DNA of 64,000 nt. Origin: Bacillus sp. BA3. Lineage in GTDB: Bacteria; Bacillota; Bacilli; Bacillales; DSM-1321. The position numbers and the translations under genes were made by a program. The stretch covers positions 784,075 through 848,074 of the forward strand of contig PIZR01000001.1 of NCBI GenBank assembly GCA_002835675.1. The letters are read 5' to 3'. This document shows positions 9,005 to 18,151 of this stretch, one piece after another. Every line of letters begins with the position of its first letter. Position 1 is the first letter of the stretch. The notes below the pieces were generated by a model that worked only from the letters and a program-made list of their open reading frames with translations, ran no database searches and was not told where the DNA came from.

Positions 9005-9280
9005 TCTACCTTCCTCCTACCGACCTTAATTTAAAAGTTTCACCACTTCCAGAACGATTAAATCAATATAAATATAAGGTTGGTTTAAATTTGTATTAAA
9101 ATGACCGTTTTTAAAGCGACTCAAAGACCCCATTAATTTGTTGGTGTGTGAGTAATCTGAAGGTATAGGATCAAGCTTAGGCTTCATTACGCCCCATTTA
9201 ATTTATATTAATATGTTTGTAGGTTTAGGAATACAAATTATAAGTGAGTTTCTTATACTTTAAATTATGGGGGAGAGAAA

Positions 9281-10078
9281 ATGAACGAGTTTTTGGAGAA
9301 AACAGCAAGATTCGAGCATCGGTTTTGGCTGCAAATCTTAGGAGACCATGCCAGGTTCATCCATGAGTCTTTAGCGCCGGTTGAAGTGGAAAACATTGAA
9401 ATTGCCTCTGAATTCATTCAAGTTTTTGATGCTCTCCTTGGTCAAGCCAATTCGGAAGAGATCTCGCAACTTACTGCCATCGCAGAAGAACAGACATTAA
9501 GATTTCGGGAGTTTAAGCTAAGCCTAATTAAAGAACATCTGGTAGGTAAAATAAAAATACATCTTTCACCTTCATTCATTAATCATATGGTGAACGAATT
9601 AGAAGAATATTTAAGATTATTGAAATATTTCAATTCAGATCAAATGCCGCCGGTTTTTCATGAACTTCATCACCATTTAGTTTGGCTGTTAGATGCAGCA
9701 GGACATGCAGGTGCAATATCATCCAATATGGATGACGTTGAAAAAAGGTTAAAAGAGAAAAGTGACCAATATAAAAAACATTTTAATGATTTTTATTTAA
9801 AAGCTGTTGAAATGGCTGGATTTTTACGAACCAATCTGTCAACATTCCCAGCATTGGAAAAAATGAATGCCGACGTCACATTGGAAATTAAATTCTTCCA
9901 GCACTTCCTGCTTGAATTGGAGGAGCTTGACCTTAGTGCGCAGGCTCTTGGAACGCTTTCGCCATTAATGGCAGATCATATGTGGCGAGAAGAATGTTAT
10001 TATTTAACGAAACTCGCTGAATCGACAGACATGGAAAAGCCAAACTGCGATCCAGCGAAACCGAGGCTAGTTGATTAA
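9281..10078 (+). CDS. DUF2935 domain protein, putative metal-binding helical protein
   Basis: An all-helical 265-residue protein built of two similar halves, resembling DUF2935. Paired His/Glu positions sit in long helices: FEHRFWLQILGDHARFIHESL at the start, and FHELHHHLVWLLDAAGHAG and ADHMWREECYYL later. This layout suggests a hemerythrin/ferritin-like metal site. GGGGGAGAG precedes the ATG. No operon partner is apparent. The physiological role is unknown. Confidence 0.8.
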   Translation: MNEFLEKTARFEHRFWLQILGDHARFIHESLAPVEVENIEIASEFIQVFDALLGQANSEEISQLTAIAEEQTLRFREFKLSLIKEHLVGKIKIHLSPSFINHMVNELEEYLRLLKYFNSDQMPPVFHELHHHLVWLLDAAGHAGAISSNMDDVEKRLKEKSDQYKKHFNDFYLKAVEMAGFLRTNLSTFPALEKMNADVTLEIKFFQHFLLELEELDLSAQALGTLSPLMADHMWREECYYLTKLAESTDMEKPNCDPAKPRLVD

Positions 10079-10319
10079 AAAATACACATGGAGCTCTTTA
10101 TATAAAAGGGGCTCTAGATTTGTTGCATTTTTAACCCCAAAATCAGTAGAATATGGAAAACTCTTAGAAGAAGCGATCTGACATTAAGTCTTTTTGAGCT
10201 TTTTCCATATAGGAAAATACGTTTTTCTTGGCTGGTTAGCATTAAAGGAAGTTAATTCCTATCCTTATGTTATACTAAAAGAACCACAATTAATTATAGA
10301 AGTATAGGAGTGCTGAAAG

Positions 10320-10970
10320 ATGTTTGGAAATACTTCCAATTTGACAGATGGCATTTATTTTGGAGAATCGTTACCACAACAAATCGCTAAACACATTTTA
10401 AAAAAAATAATTGAAGGTGAAATAGAAGCTGGTGAGAAAATCGTGGAAGAAGACGTTTCCAAAGAATTGAATACTAGCCGTGCACCAGTACGCGAAGCCC
10501 TTTATTTACTGCAGGTTGACGGTATTGTTGAGAGAATACCTAGGCGGGGAACGATCGTCAAGCCATTTTCACAAAGGGAAATCATTGAATATAATGATGT
10601 TACGATCGGACTGATCCAGATGGGCATTGAATTTTCCCAAGGGAATTGGCACTCAGAAAATAAGCAATCATTACGAAAGCATTTGGAAAGTGCAACCGAT
10701 GAGTGTGAAAAAGGTAATGTTATCGAGTATCAAAAAAGGGCAACACAGATATTTCGATATATTTTTTCAATCGCTAATAACAAAGCATTAGCAAGATTTT
10801 TTGAAGAAGCCAGTCATATCCTCATGGTTTTTGCCCAAAGTCAATGGAATACGGAAACGATGGAAAGTTTCCATTTCAGATTAAAGATGTCTATTGAGGC
10901 CATTCTAGAAGATGATTTAGTTAAAGCAAAAAATGAAATTTATGAAGCCTTGAATCGTGGAGTGATGTAG
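10320..10970 (+). CDS. GntR family transcriptional regulator, FadR/FCD subfamily
   Basis: A 216-residue regulator. The N-terminal winged helix-turn-helix (about residues 18-80: IAKHILKKIIEGEIEAGEKI, then TSRAPVREAL and the wing RIPRRGTIVKPF) is the classic GntR DNA-binding domain. The remaining helical part fits the FCD ligand-binding domain, although the usual metal-binding histidines are not obvious. It lies immediately upstream of three tandem short-chain dehydrogenases, and a TTGTCGACAA palindrome of the type FCD regulators bind lies 22 bases after its stop. Repression of the dehydrogenase genes, relieved by an organic-acid or alcohol-type ligand, is the likely role (inferred). Confidence 0.88.
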   Translation: MFGNTSNLTDGIYFGESLPQQIAKHILKKIIEGEIEAGEKIVEEDVSKELNTSRAPVREALYLLQVDGIVERIPRRGTIVKPFSQREIIEYNDVTIGLIQMGIEFSQGNWHSENKQSLRKHLESATDECEKGNVIEYQKRATQIFRYIFSIANNKALARFFEEASHILMVFAQSQWNTETMESFHFRLKMSIEAILEDDLVKAKNEIYEALNRGVM

Positions 10971-10992
10971 AGTCTTTGACTCTAAAACCAAA

Positions 10993-11024
10993 TTGTCGAC
11001 AATCGACAAAAAGAATGTTATTAT
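10993..11024 (+). promoter_or_regulatory. GntR/FCD operator overlapping the promoter of the SDR operon
   Basis: TTGTCGA-CAA-TCGACAA (10993-11009) is a perfect inverted repeat, and its first ten bases are themselves a palindrome. A possible -35 (TCGACA, 10996-11001) lies inside it, with 17 bases to a TATTAT -10 at 11019-11024. A bound repressor would cover the -35. The match to FCD-type sites is from family knowledge. Confidence 0.65.
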
Positions 11025-11083
11025 GTAATCGTATTCAAGCAAGAATATTATCACCAAGATCAAAGGGAGAAAGGGAGAATATT

Positions 11084-11872
11084 ATGCAAGCATTTGATTT
11101 TACAGAAAAAGTAGCAATTGTTACCGGTGGCGGCGGGGGTATCGGCCGGGCAGCTTCTATTACACTTTCAGAAAATGGTGCCAAAGTGGTTGTTGTAGAC
11201 CTTTCCGAAGAGGCTGGCATGCTAACGGTAAATGAAATCAAAGAAAAAGGCGGCGAAGCCAAATTCGTTAAAGCCGATGTTACAAAGGAAGACGATATAA
11301 AAAATTATGTTCAAAAAACGATAGATTTCTATGGAAAAATCGATATTTTCTTGAATAATGCAGGTTGGGAAGGCAAAATAATGCCTCTTATCGACTATCC
11401 TGCTGAGGTTTTCGATCAATTAATGTCAATAAATGTACGAGGTGTTTTCTTGGGCATGAAACATGTATTGCCCCATATGATTGAACAAAAAAGCGGGGCG
11501 GTCGTGAATACAGCTTCTGGAGCTGGTTTACTGGCAACGCCAAACATGGTGGCGTATGGCGCTAGTAAACATGCGGTTCTAGGAATGACGAAAACAGCTG
11601 GTGTCGAAGTAGCTCCACATGGTGTCCGGGTGAATGCCGTCTGCCCAGGTGTCGTCAACACGGCTATGATGCGGTCGATTGAAAGCGGATTTGGTCAAGG
11701 AGATTCCGCGGCAGCTGAAGCGGCTAGAAAACAGTTGGAAGCAACGACTCCGGATGGCCGGTATGCTGAGCCGCAGGAAATTGCAAATCTAATGATGTAC
11801 TTAGTATCCGATCTTTCCAGCCACATTACGGGTCAAGAACTTGTAATCGACGGAGGGGCCATTTTAATCTGA
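11084..11872 (+). CDS. Short-chain dehydrogenase/reductase (SDR) 1
   Basis: Classical SDR of 262 residues: NAD(P)-binding TGGGGGIG near the N-terminus, a hydrophobic strand ending in VVDL (an acidic residue there favours NAD), NNAG, the catalytic Ser in NTASGAG, and YGASK with the Tyr/Lys pair. The ATG at 11084 follows a GGGAG site; the longer frame from 10976 runs through the promoter and operator and is rejected. It is the first gene of a three-SDR operon (35- and 53-base gaps). The substrate is unknown; this branch contains cyclic-alcohol and diol dehydrogenases as well as 3-oxoacyl-ACP-reductase-like enzymes. Confidence 0.88.
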   Translation: MQAFDFTEKVAIVTGGGGGIGRAASITLSENGAKVVVVDLSEEAGMLTVNEIKEKGGEAKFVKADVTKEDDIKNYVQKTIDFYGKIDIFLNNAGWEGKIMPLIDYPAEVFDQLMSINVRGVFLGMKHVLPHMIEQKSGAVVNTASGAGLLATPNMVAYGASKHAVLGMTKTAGVEVAPHGVRVNAVCPGVVNTAMMRSIESGFGQGDSAAAEAARKQLEATTPDGRYAEPQEIANLMMYLVSDLSSHITGQELVIDGGAILI

Positions 11873-11906
11873 TAAGCAACAAACATTGTTAAAGGGGGAC
11901 GAATAC

Positions 11907-12659
11907 ATGAGTTTACAAGGAAAGGTCATAATTATTACAGGAGCAGGCAGCGGAATTGGAAAGGAAACGGCATTTAAATTAGCTGATCAGGGAGCTATTG
12001 TCGTAGCGGCTGACTACAATGATGTTGCCGCTAAAGAAACGGCTGAAGCTATTCAACAAAAGGGAGGCACGGCATCTTTCGTGAAAGTGGATGTAGCTAG
12101 TGCGGAAGAAGTGGAAGCGATGGTCGAAGCTGCAATTGCCAATCATGGCACCATCAATGGCATTTTCAACAATGCTGGAATTGGACTAGTAAAACCATTT
12201 TTGGAGATGGATCCAGAATCATACCACAGAGTAGTTGATGTTGACCAACACGGCGTTTATTATGGCATGTATTATGCAGCAAGGAAGATGGTCGAGCTTG
12301 GTGTAACAGGCGCAACGATCGTTAATACAGCTTCAATATACGGTACGATGGTTTCTATTGGCAGCTTTAATTACCATGCTGCAAAAGCAGCAGTCATCGC
12401 GATGACTAAATCCGGTGCAATTGAACTTGCGCAATATGGGATTCGTGTTGTCGGAGTGGCACCAGGATTTATCGAAACGCCGATCATTGGTGAAGATCAA
12501 GAGTTCCTGGACAGTTTGGCTCAACTTCATATGAGGAAAAAATTGATTCAGCCAGAAAAAGTTGCTGAAGTTGTAACGTTCTTGTTCTCTGAAAAAGCGG
12601 ATGCCATTAATGGACAAGTCATTCCAGTTGATGATGGATTCTTAAGCTTTAAGGGGTAA
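11907..12659 (+). CDS. Short-chain dehydrogenase/reductase (SDR) 2
   Basis: Classical SDR of 250 residues with TGAGSGIG, VVAADYND (an Asp after the second strand suggests NAD), NNAG, NTASIYG and YHAAK, and a C-terminal GQVIPVDDG. AAAGGGGG lies 8 bases before the ATG at 11907; upstream in-frame codons have no such site. It is clearly paralogous to the flanking SDRs but not a recent duplicate. It is probably another oxidation step of the same route, or an isozyme with different stereospecificity (inferred). Confidence 0.87.
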   Translation: MSLQGKVIIITGAGSGIGKETAFKLADQGAIVVAADYNDVAAKETAEAIQQKGGTASFVKVDVASAEEVEAMVEAAIANHGTINGIFNNAGIGLVKPFLEMDPESYHRVVDVDQHGVYYGMYYAARKMVELGVTGATIVNTASIYGTMVSIGSFNYHAAKAAVIAMTKSGAIELAQYGIRVVGVAPGFIETPIIGEDQEFLDSLAQLHMRKKLIQPEKVAEVVTFLFSEKADAINGQVIPVDDGFLSFKG

Positions 12660-12711
12660 TCAGTATAATTAAATAAATTTTCAAGATAACTTAAAAGGGG
12701 AGTTTTGACAT

Positions 12712-13497
12712 ATGAGCGAAAGATTCGATGGCAAAGTTGTAATCATTACAGGGGCAGGATCAGGTTTAGGTCAAGCAGCCGCATTGGAAATGGCTAAAGA
12801 AGGAGCTAAACTTTCATTAGTTGATTTAAACGACGCATCTTTGGAAGTGACAAAAAAATTAATCTTAGACATGGCACCAAACTCGGAAGTGCTTCTGGTC
12901 ACTGCAGATGTATCGGATGAAGAAGCAGTAAAGAACTATGTAGACCAAACAGTCAGCAAATATGGCAGAGTCGATGGATTCTATAATAATGCGGGTATTG
13001 AAGGTAAACAGGCCCCTATGGCTGAATACGATAGCAACGTTTTCAACAAAGTAACGGACATCAATATCAATGGTGTTTTCTATGGTATGAAATACATTCT
13101 GCCAATCATGAAAGAACAAGGATCAGGGGCAGTGGTGAACGTGGCTTCTGTAGGCGGAATTCGTGCTGTGCTTAACCAAGCTGCGTACGTTGCAAGTAAA
13201 CATGCTGTAGCAGGCTTAACAAAAACAGCTGCCATAGAATATGGCCAATATGGTATCAGCATAAATGCCATTGCACCAGGAGTAATCTTAACAGCGATGG
13301 TAGAGGGATCATTCAGGCAAATAGGCGGAGAGAATTGGGAAGAAGCAATGGCGGAATTCGTCAGTGTGAATCCTAAGAAACGCTTCGGTAAACCTGAAGA
13401 GGTCGGCCGTTTAGTCGCTTTCCTATTATCAGGGGAATCAGAGTTCATCAACGGTGTAGTCATTCCGATTGATGGCGGACAATCTTCACAATACTAA
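12712..13497 (+). CDS. Short-chain dehydrogenase/reductase (SDR) 3
   Basis: Classical SDR of 261 residues: TGAGSGLG, LVDLND, NNAG, NVASVGG, YVASK and a C-terminal NGVVIPIDGG. AAAAGGGGAG precedes the ATG. It is the last gene of the GntR-linked SDR operon, with a strong terminator directly after it. No monooxygenase, hydrolase or transporter is in the operon, so the pathway substrate cannot be named. Confidence 0.87.
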   Translation: MSERFDGKVVIITGAGSGLGQAAALEMAKEGAKLSLVDLNDASLEVTKKLILDMAPNSEVLLVTADVSDEEAVKNYVDQTVSKYGRVDGFYNNAGIEGKQAPMAEYDSNVFNKVTDININGVFYGMKYILPIMKEQGSGAVVNVASVGGIRAVLNQAAYVASKHAVAGLTKTAAIEYGQYGISINAIAPGVILTAMVEGSFRQIGGENWEEAMAEFVSVNPKKRFGKPEEVGRLVAFLLSGESEFINGVVIPIDGGQSSQY

Positions 13498-13502
13498 TTG
13501 AG

Positions 13503-13535
13503 AAAGGGAGTGACAGTAGGTCACTCCCTTTTTAA
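13503..13535 (+). terminator. Intrinsic terminator of the SDR operon
   Basis: AAAGGGAGTGAC and GTCACTCCCTTT pair perfectly around a short loop, followed by a T run. Confidence 0.92.
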
Positions 13536-13718
13536 TTGTATCCTTTTAGTTAATGAGCAAACGAATATAAATTTGGACAAATTGAAGACTTTTTCGGTTT
13601 TCGTTTTTTTGCATATTCAAAAATCAGTTCATATGAAACTATATACGATCCTTTAGAATTTGAACACATAGAAAAACGCCATAAAAGGCGATTTACAAAT
13701 ATTCAAGAAACCTCATCG

Positions 13719-13874
13719 TTACTTTTCTTTATCGTGTAGCTTATCTTCATATTCAGTTTCCAACATACCATATAGACCATTCATTTCTTGTTCATCTGGA
13801 TCTGCCCCAAACTCGTTCCTATATTTCCCCTTTTTATCATCAAGGATTTCTTCTTTTTCACTCTTCTTGTCCAT
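13719..13874 (-). CDS. Small charged protein of 51 residues (possibly DUF4021-like)
   Basis: A short minus-strand frame with an excellent ribosome binding site (GGAGGTGAT, about 7 bases before the ATG at 13874). The protein is very hydrophilic, rich in Lys, Glu and Asp, with the motif EFGADPDEQEMNGLYGMLE in its middle. It reminds me of a family of about 50-residue Bacillaceae proteins (DUF4021), but I am not certain. No membrane segment or cysteine. Function unknown. Confidence 0.65.
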   Translation of the reverse strand: MDKKSEKEEILDDKKGKYRNEFGADPDEQEMNGLYGMLETEYEDKLHDKEK

Positions 13875-14108
13875 ACATATCACCTCCAACCAGTAGGGTG
13901 TCTCATTGTCCTAAAAATATGCACTGTGTGACTCTGTTCCTTTTAAGATTTTGCGGCGGCTAAGTTAAGTGGTTGAGAAAATACACTAATTACAATTAAT
14001 AATGCTAATCCTGATAGCAGAACATTTAATTGGGTATTCTAAATAGTTATTACTCTTACAATTTGTTAAGATATAAATATATTAACTTAGAGATAACGGA
14101 GAGAGAAT

Positions 14109-14756
14109 GTGAAGAAGAAACGTAAGAAATCAAAGAAAGTTTTTACCATTTTCATCCTGATTTTCGTATTTTTGCTCATTAAGGAGATCATGCAAACCCC
14201 ATATTCCGAAAATGTTACCACATCAGTAAATACGCTTGATTCCTTTGCGAACGTGAAAAAGTATAGTTCACTTCTGCAAGACGAGTTGACTAAATACGGA
14301 CTTGAGGAGCATACTTCGACATTGATTGCTTTGATGCAGCAGGAAAGCCGAGGGCGGGGCGGTGACCCAATGCAGGCATCTGAGTCAGCGGGCCTTGATC
14401 CAAATACAATCACTGATCCAACGGAAAGCATTAAGTATGGAGTGAAACATTTTAAGCGGATCAATGAATATGGCAATGAAAAGGGCGTTGATTTTGCCAC
14501 GATCCTTCAAGCATATAACATGGGAATTGGTTATATTGATTTCGTTGCGAATGAAGGGGGCAAGCATAATGAAGAGCTTGCAAAGAAGTTCTCCATGCTT
14601 CAGGTCGAAAAAAACCCCACGCTCTATGATTGCGGCGGTGACAAAGATAATTTTCGATATCCATATTGCTACGGTGACTACACATACAGTGCGAAGGTAT
14701 CTAAGAACATTGAGGAGCTTGGCGACAGTATATCGGCTCAAGCTGATAGTGAGTGA
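14109..14756 (+). CDS. Membrane-anchored lysozyme-like (CwlT-type) muramidase or transglycosylase
   Basis: A 215-residue protein with a basic N-terminus, one membrane segment (about residues 11-27) and an extracellular lysozyme-like domain. The catalytic Glu is in ALMQQESRG, followed by DPMQASESAG, and AYNMGIGYIDFV gives the later sugar-binding block. The domain resembles the N-terminal muramidase domain of CwlT/YddH; no NlpC/P60 domain follows, so this is the stand-alone form. The start is GTG at 14109 with GGAG 8 bases ahead. It probably remodels peptidoglycan. The related proteins often serve conjugative elements, but no such genes are nearby. Confidence 0.85.
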   Translation: MKKKRKKSKKVFTIFILIFVFLLIKEIMQTPYSENVTTSVNTLDSFANVKKYSSLLQDELTKYGLEEHTSTLIALMQQESRGRGGDPMQASESAGLDPNTITDPTESIKYGVKHFKRINEYGNEKGVDFATILQAYNMGIGYIDFVANEGGKHNEELAKKFSMLQVEKNPTLYDCGGDKDNFRYPYCYGDYTYSAKVSKNIEELGDSISAQADSE

Positions 14757-14764
14757 GGGAGAAC

Positions 14765-14796
14765 AAAAAGCCTACTGAATGAAGTAGGCTTTTTGT
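14765..14796 (+). terminator. Bidirectional intrinsic terminator
   Basis: AAAAAGCCTACT and AGTAGGCTTTTT pair around GAATGA. A T run on one strand and an A run on the other suit the convergent genes on either side. Confidence 0.9.
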
Positions 14797-14799
14797 TTG

Positions 14800-15351
14800 T
14801 CATTTGTTGTTCAGCCATGGAAGGAGGTCTTTATGTTTATAGAGCTTCTCGGATTCTGAAATGGTTTGTGAAAGAAGAATATCAATGGAATCAAGTAAGG
14901 AGATTAGGGCTTGTTTAACAGAACCACTCTCAAATTGCTCTAACGGCACAGGTAACTCTTCCTCGTCTAAAATAAAATATTCCCCACCCGGAAGCACCAA
15001 TATATCTATAATCAAATCCTCAAAGGATACCAACTTATCAGCCATATATGTATTTCTTACAATATTAAAATAGGATCCTAAATAATTTCCGTCGTTATCT
15101 CTCCAAATGTATAGATTATAAGGACGGTCTTTCCAATAATAAGCAATTGTATAACTGCTTACAGGAATGGTTAATTTTATAGAACCCGCTTTCATCGTGA
15201 ACGAATCCATGATTTCATGAAAAAGCACGACATGTTGATTTTGTTCTTTTAACAGCAAACAGTTATGTTCTACAACTATGGAGTCGTAACGGATTTTTCT
15301 TTCTATGATTTCATCGCCATGTTGTAGTGCTGGTATAAATATATTTTCCAT
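14800..15351 (-). CDS. DUF402 domain protein
   Basis: A 183-residue cytoplasmic protein of the DUF402 family. The conserved block is visible as YNLYIWRDNDGNYLGSYFNI and the acidic FEDLIIDILVLPGGEYFILDEEE, which in characterised relatives forms a metal-binding site for hydrolysis of nucleoside di- or triphosphates. Whether this copy has that activity is inference. It is a single gene, convergent with the lysozyme-like gene across a shared terminator. Confidence 0.8.
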   Translation of the reverse strand: MENIFIPALQHGDEIIERKIRYDSIVVEHNCLLLKEQNQHVVLFHEIMDSFTMKAGSIKLTIPVSSYTIAYYWKDRPYNLYIWRDNDGNYLGSYFNIVRNTYMADKLVSFEDLIIDILVLPGGEYFILDEEELPVPLEQFESGSVKQALISLLDSIDILLSQTISESEKLYKHKDLLPWLNNK

Positions 15352-15587
15352 TGTATCTATTTCTCCCTTAAAACCATTTAGATCATTTATGATAATATAC
15401 TTAAGAAAGTTTATTCTTACTAATAGGGGCTATCGCCAAGAAAATGCGGATTTAAACTTTTAGGAAATTCAAATATCAAAACCTAATTTCACACCTGCAA
15501 TACCGAGAAACTAGGTTTTAGTTACTTCAAAATCGTATGATTTTCAGGAATGAATACAACTTTACTAGATAGATGTTTCTTAGGAAC

Positions 15588-16088
15588 CTAACCTATATAC
15601 GCCTGCTTTAAAGTTTTAATGTCAATTTTCTTCATTTGGAGCAGCGCTTTCATAACTCTTTCCGATTTTTCAGTGGCGGAGTCGTTTACCATCTCGGTTA
15701 GATATTCAGGGACAATTTGCCATGACACACCAAATCGATCTTTCAGCCAACCGCACACTTGCGCCTTTTCATCTCCACCTTCAGAGAGTTTTTCCCAATA
15801 ATAATCCACCTCTTCTTGATCCTCGCAATTGATGATAAATGATATTGCCTCGGTAAATTTGAATTGCGGACCGCCATTTAATGCTACGAATGCTAGTCCG
15901 TCCAGTTCAAACTCCACGGTCATCACTGATCCCTCTGGTTTCCCGTGGATTTGATTTCCTGCATTACCATAGCGAGTGATTCTTCCGATCTTAGAATTTT
16001 CGAATATGGAAGTGTATAACTTCGCCGCCTCTTCAGCTTGTGTATCAAACCACAAGTTGGTTGTGATCTTTTGAATCTTATTTTTCAT
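15588..16088 (-). CDS. VOC superfamily protein, PhnB/3-demethylubiquinone-methyltransferase-like
   Basis: A 166-residue protein with the PhnB-like start KITTNLWFDTQAEEAAKLYTSIF, GSVMTVEFELDGLAFVALNGGP in the middle and the typical DRFGVSWQIVPEYL near the end. The family is annotated after a supposed methyltransferase but has the glyoxalase/bleomycin-resistance fold, and its reaction is unproven. GGAG lies upstream on the minus strand. Part of a run of minus-strand genes with another VOC protein and a DinB protein, all separately spaced. Confidence 0.85.
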   Translation of the reverse strand: MKNKIQKITTNLWFDTQAEEAAKLYTSIFENSKIGRITRYGNAGNQIHGKPEGSVMTVEFELDGLAFVALNGGPQFKFTEAISFIINCEDQEEVDYYWEKLSEGGDEKAQVCGWLKDRFGVSWQIVPEYLTEMVNDSATEKSERVMKALLQMKKIDIKTLKQAYIG

Positions 16089-16373
16089 AATTTTTTCTCC
16101 TTTATTGTTCTCAAGTTTAGCCAGGAAAACTAAACTCTGCTATTATCATGGAAATGCGAATTTATTCGATAAGATTAAATACCTTGAAGGTACCCTATTA
16201 CTATATACCATTTATCATGACCTATTGTAAGGGTTAGGGTGCCATTTGTGTATTCCAACCGATCATTAAACTAATCGCGTTAATCCTTTGCTAGTTACAA
16301 TATCCTTGCCTGAAACACAAAAGGATATAGAAACTTTTCACCAGTGAAAAGCACTATATCCAAATTCCATTTC

Positions 16374-16796
16374 TCAGCTCTCGAAGTTAAATTGCCATTT
16401 GATTCCGAATTTATCGGTTAACTGACCGTAAATTTTACTCCAGAATGTTTCTTGGAGCTCTACACCAACCGTCCCGCCTTCACTTAGTTTGTTAAAAATC
16501 GATTTAATTTCATCCAAATCATTACTGACATAAGCCAGGCTGATATTGTTTCCTAAAACAAAAGGCATTCCAGGAAAAGTATCTGAAAACATGATATTGC
16601 TTCCATTTATATTTAGCCTTGTATGCATGACTAAATCTTTCGCTTCTTCTGGAAGAGTAAAATCCGGATTAGGCGGTGTTTCCCCAAAGGTCATGATATT
16701 TGGTTGTTCCGTTCCAAAAACCTCTGCGTAGAACTCTACTGCTTGTCGACAATTCCCATTAAAATTAAGATATGCATCAACTGACATTTCTTTCAC
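16374..16796 (-). CDS. VOC superfamily protein (PhnB-like)
   Basis: A 140-residue glyoxalase-fold protein: AYLNFNGNCRQAVEFYAEVFG at the start, the central VMHTRLNINGSNIMFSD and the C-terminal DKFGIKWQFNF that defines the PhnB-like branch. It lacks an obvious complete metal-binding His/Glu set. It is a distant relative of the gene at 15588 rather than a recent copy. Function unknown. Confidence 0.85.
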   Translation of the reverse strand: MKEMSVDAYLNFNGNCRQAVEFYAEVFGTEQPNIMTFGETPPNPDFTLPEEAKDLVMHTRLNINGSNIMFSDTFPGMPFVLGNNISLAYVSNDLDEIKSIFNKLSEGGTVGVELQETFWSKIYGQLTDKFGIKWQFNFES

Positions 16797-16846
16797 TCCT
16801 ACTTTTTTATTTGTTATTCAATGCTCCAAATTTATTACATAATGCA

Positions 16847-17317
16847 TTATTGCCTTACGAAAAATTCCGGCGGTTCAATTCCGAGTGTTCTAAGGTAGAT
16901 ATAACCCTGGCCCCTATGGTGGATTTCGTTTTCCAAGGCATATTGAAGTCTATCAAAGTGGCTTTGTGAGGGACCGAAAAAAGGATCCTTTTCGACCACT
17001 CCAAGCGTTTCCTCGGTCATTTCCTCCCACAGCTTCCTCGTATCATCCCTTACTGCTTCGCATGCTGATACAAGTTCTTCTTTGGTAGAAATTCCGGCAA
17101 ACGAATCTGGAAACTCCCAAACACCCAGTGCAATTCCACGCATATATGCAGTTTCAATGTTCATGATTTCTTTAACCATCTCTGCGAAAGGGCGAAGCTC
17201 CCTGGCCGGTGCATAATTAAACAATTCCTCTTCAGGGAAAGCTTCAACCACCCTCAACGTCAAGCTCCTGTTGCCTTCCAATATATTTAACAAACCCTCT
17301 TTCGATAGAACCACCAT
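16847..17317 (-). CDS. DinB/YfiT-like four-helix protein
   Basis: A 156-residue helical protein of the DinB superfamily. NEIHHRGQGYIYLRTLG carries the two C-terminal histidines of the usual three-His metal site; at the first-His position I see INIETAYMRG without a clear histidine. Superfamily members include metal-dependent thiol transferases and many uncharacterised stress proteins. GGAGGGTGA precedes the ATG. Function unassigned. Confidence 0.8.
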   Translation of the reverse strand: MVVLSKEGLLNILEGNRSLTLRVVEAFPEEELFNYAPARELRPFAEMVKEIMNIETAYMRGIALGVWEFPDSFAGISTKEELVSACEAVRDDTRKLWEEMTEETLGVVEKDPFFGPSQSHFDRLQYALENEIHHRGQGYIYLRTLGIEPPEFFVRQ

Positions 17318-17470
17318 TTCACCCTCCTTTGAGAAATACTCTGTATAGAAGTTCTGTGAAAAATCAAAAAGTCCTGCTAATTACTGTATTTAAAGATTGC
17401 ATAGCTTTTTTTATCTACCGGTGTAGACTTATAAGTAACACTTAAATAATTAATAAAGGGGAAATGTCAT

Positions 17471-17965
17471 ATGTTCGGTTCCTTGAATAGAACAAAATTA
17501 ATAAAAAATGATTTAAAAAGCATTGCGAAATTAATGTATCAGGATGTATATCAAAAGATACTTGGAATCAAGAGAACCTAACAAAGAGAAATTTAGATTT
17601 CACTATTGAAAGCATTCGCTATATAGATGCTTATACGAAAAGATTATGTACTACTCAAATGGGTAGTGAACTTTTAAAGAATCATTTTGATAATTTTGTG
17701 ATAAGAATAGGTGCCTATATTGGAGAAATTATAAAAAGGAATATAAAACAAGATTTTAAATGGTATGAATATGATTCTGTATATCATTTTTCTTCTGCAC
17801 TTGAATGGGGTGCATAGGGGCATTAAAACAGAAACGGTTCTTTACTCTAAAAAGAGAGATAGAGTTATAGTTCCTTTAACTGTGGTAGCGCAATATCTGG
17901 AAGGGAATTCGACATATACAGATTTCTTGAAATACGTAGAAGAAACAATTAAGCAAAATTCGTAA
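17471..17965 (+). pseudogene. Frameshifted small gene, family not recognised
   Basis: AAAGGGG lies 9 bases before an ATG at 17471 (MFGSLNRTKLIKNDLKSIAK). That frame stops at 17579. Coding continues one frame over from about 17572 (TKRNLDFTIESIRYIDAY, then FDNFVIRIGAYIGEIIKR) until a stop at about 17816, and then returns to the first frame (KTETVLYSKKRDRVIVPL) to the stop at 17963-17965. Two compensating shifts inside an otherwise coherent sequence of about 160 residues indicate a recently broken gene, or two sequencing errors. I do not recognise the family. Confidence 0.6.
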
Positions 17966-18151
17966 AAGATAACTGCTTTTCTTAAGCAATCGTGCAGGTT
18001 CAAAAACCTCCCAAAAATTCATTTTTGGTAAATATTGATTAAATCTAGCATATATAATACGATTTAATCAGTTATATATTTCCAACCAACATGATGCTTA
18101 TACATAAATGATTCAATTAATAACGGAACCAGCAGAAAGGGAGAGAAGCAA

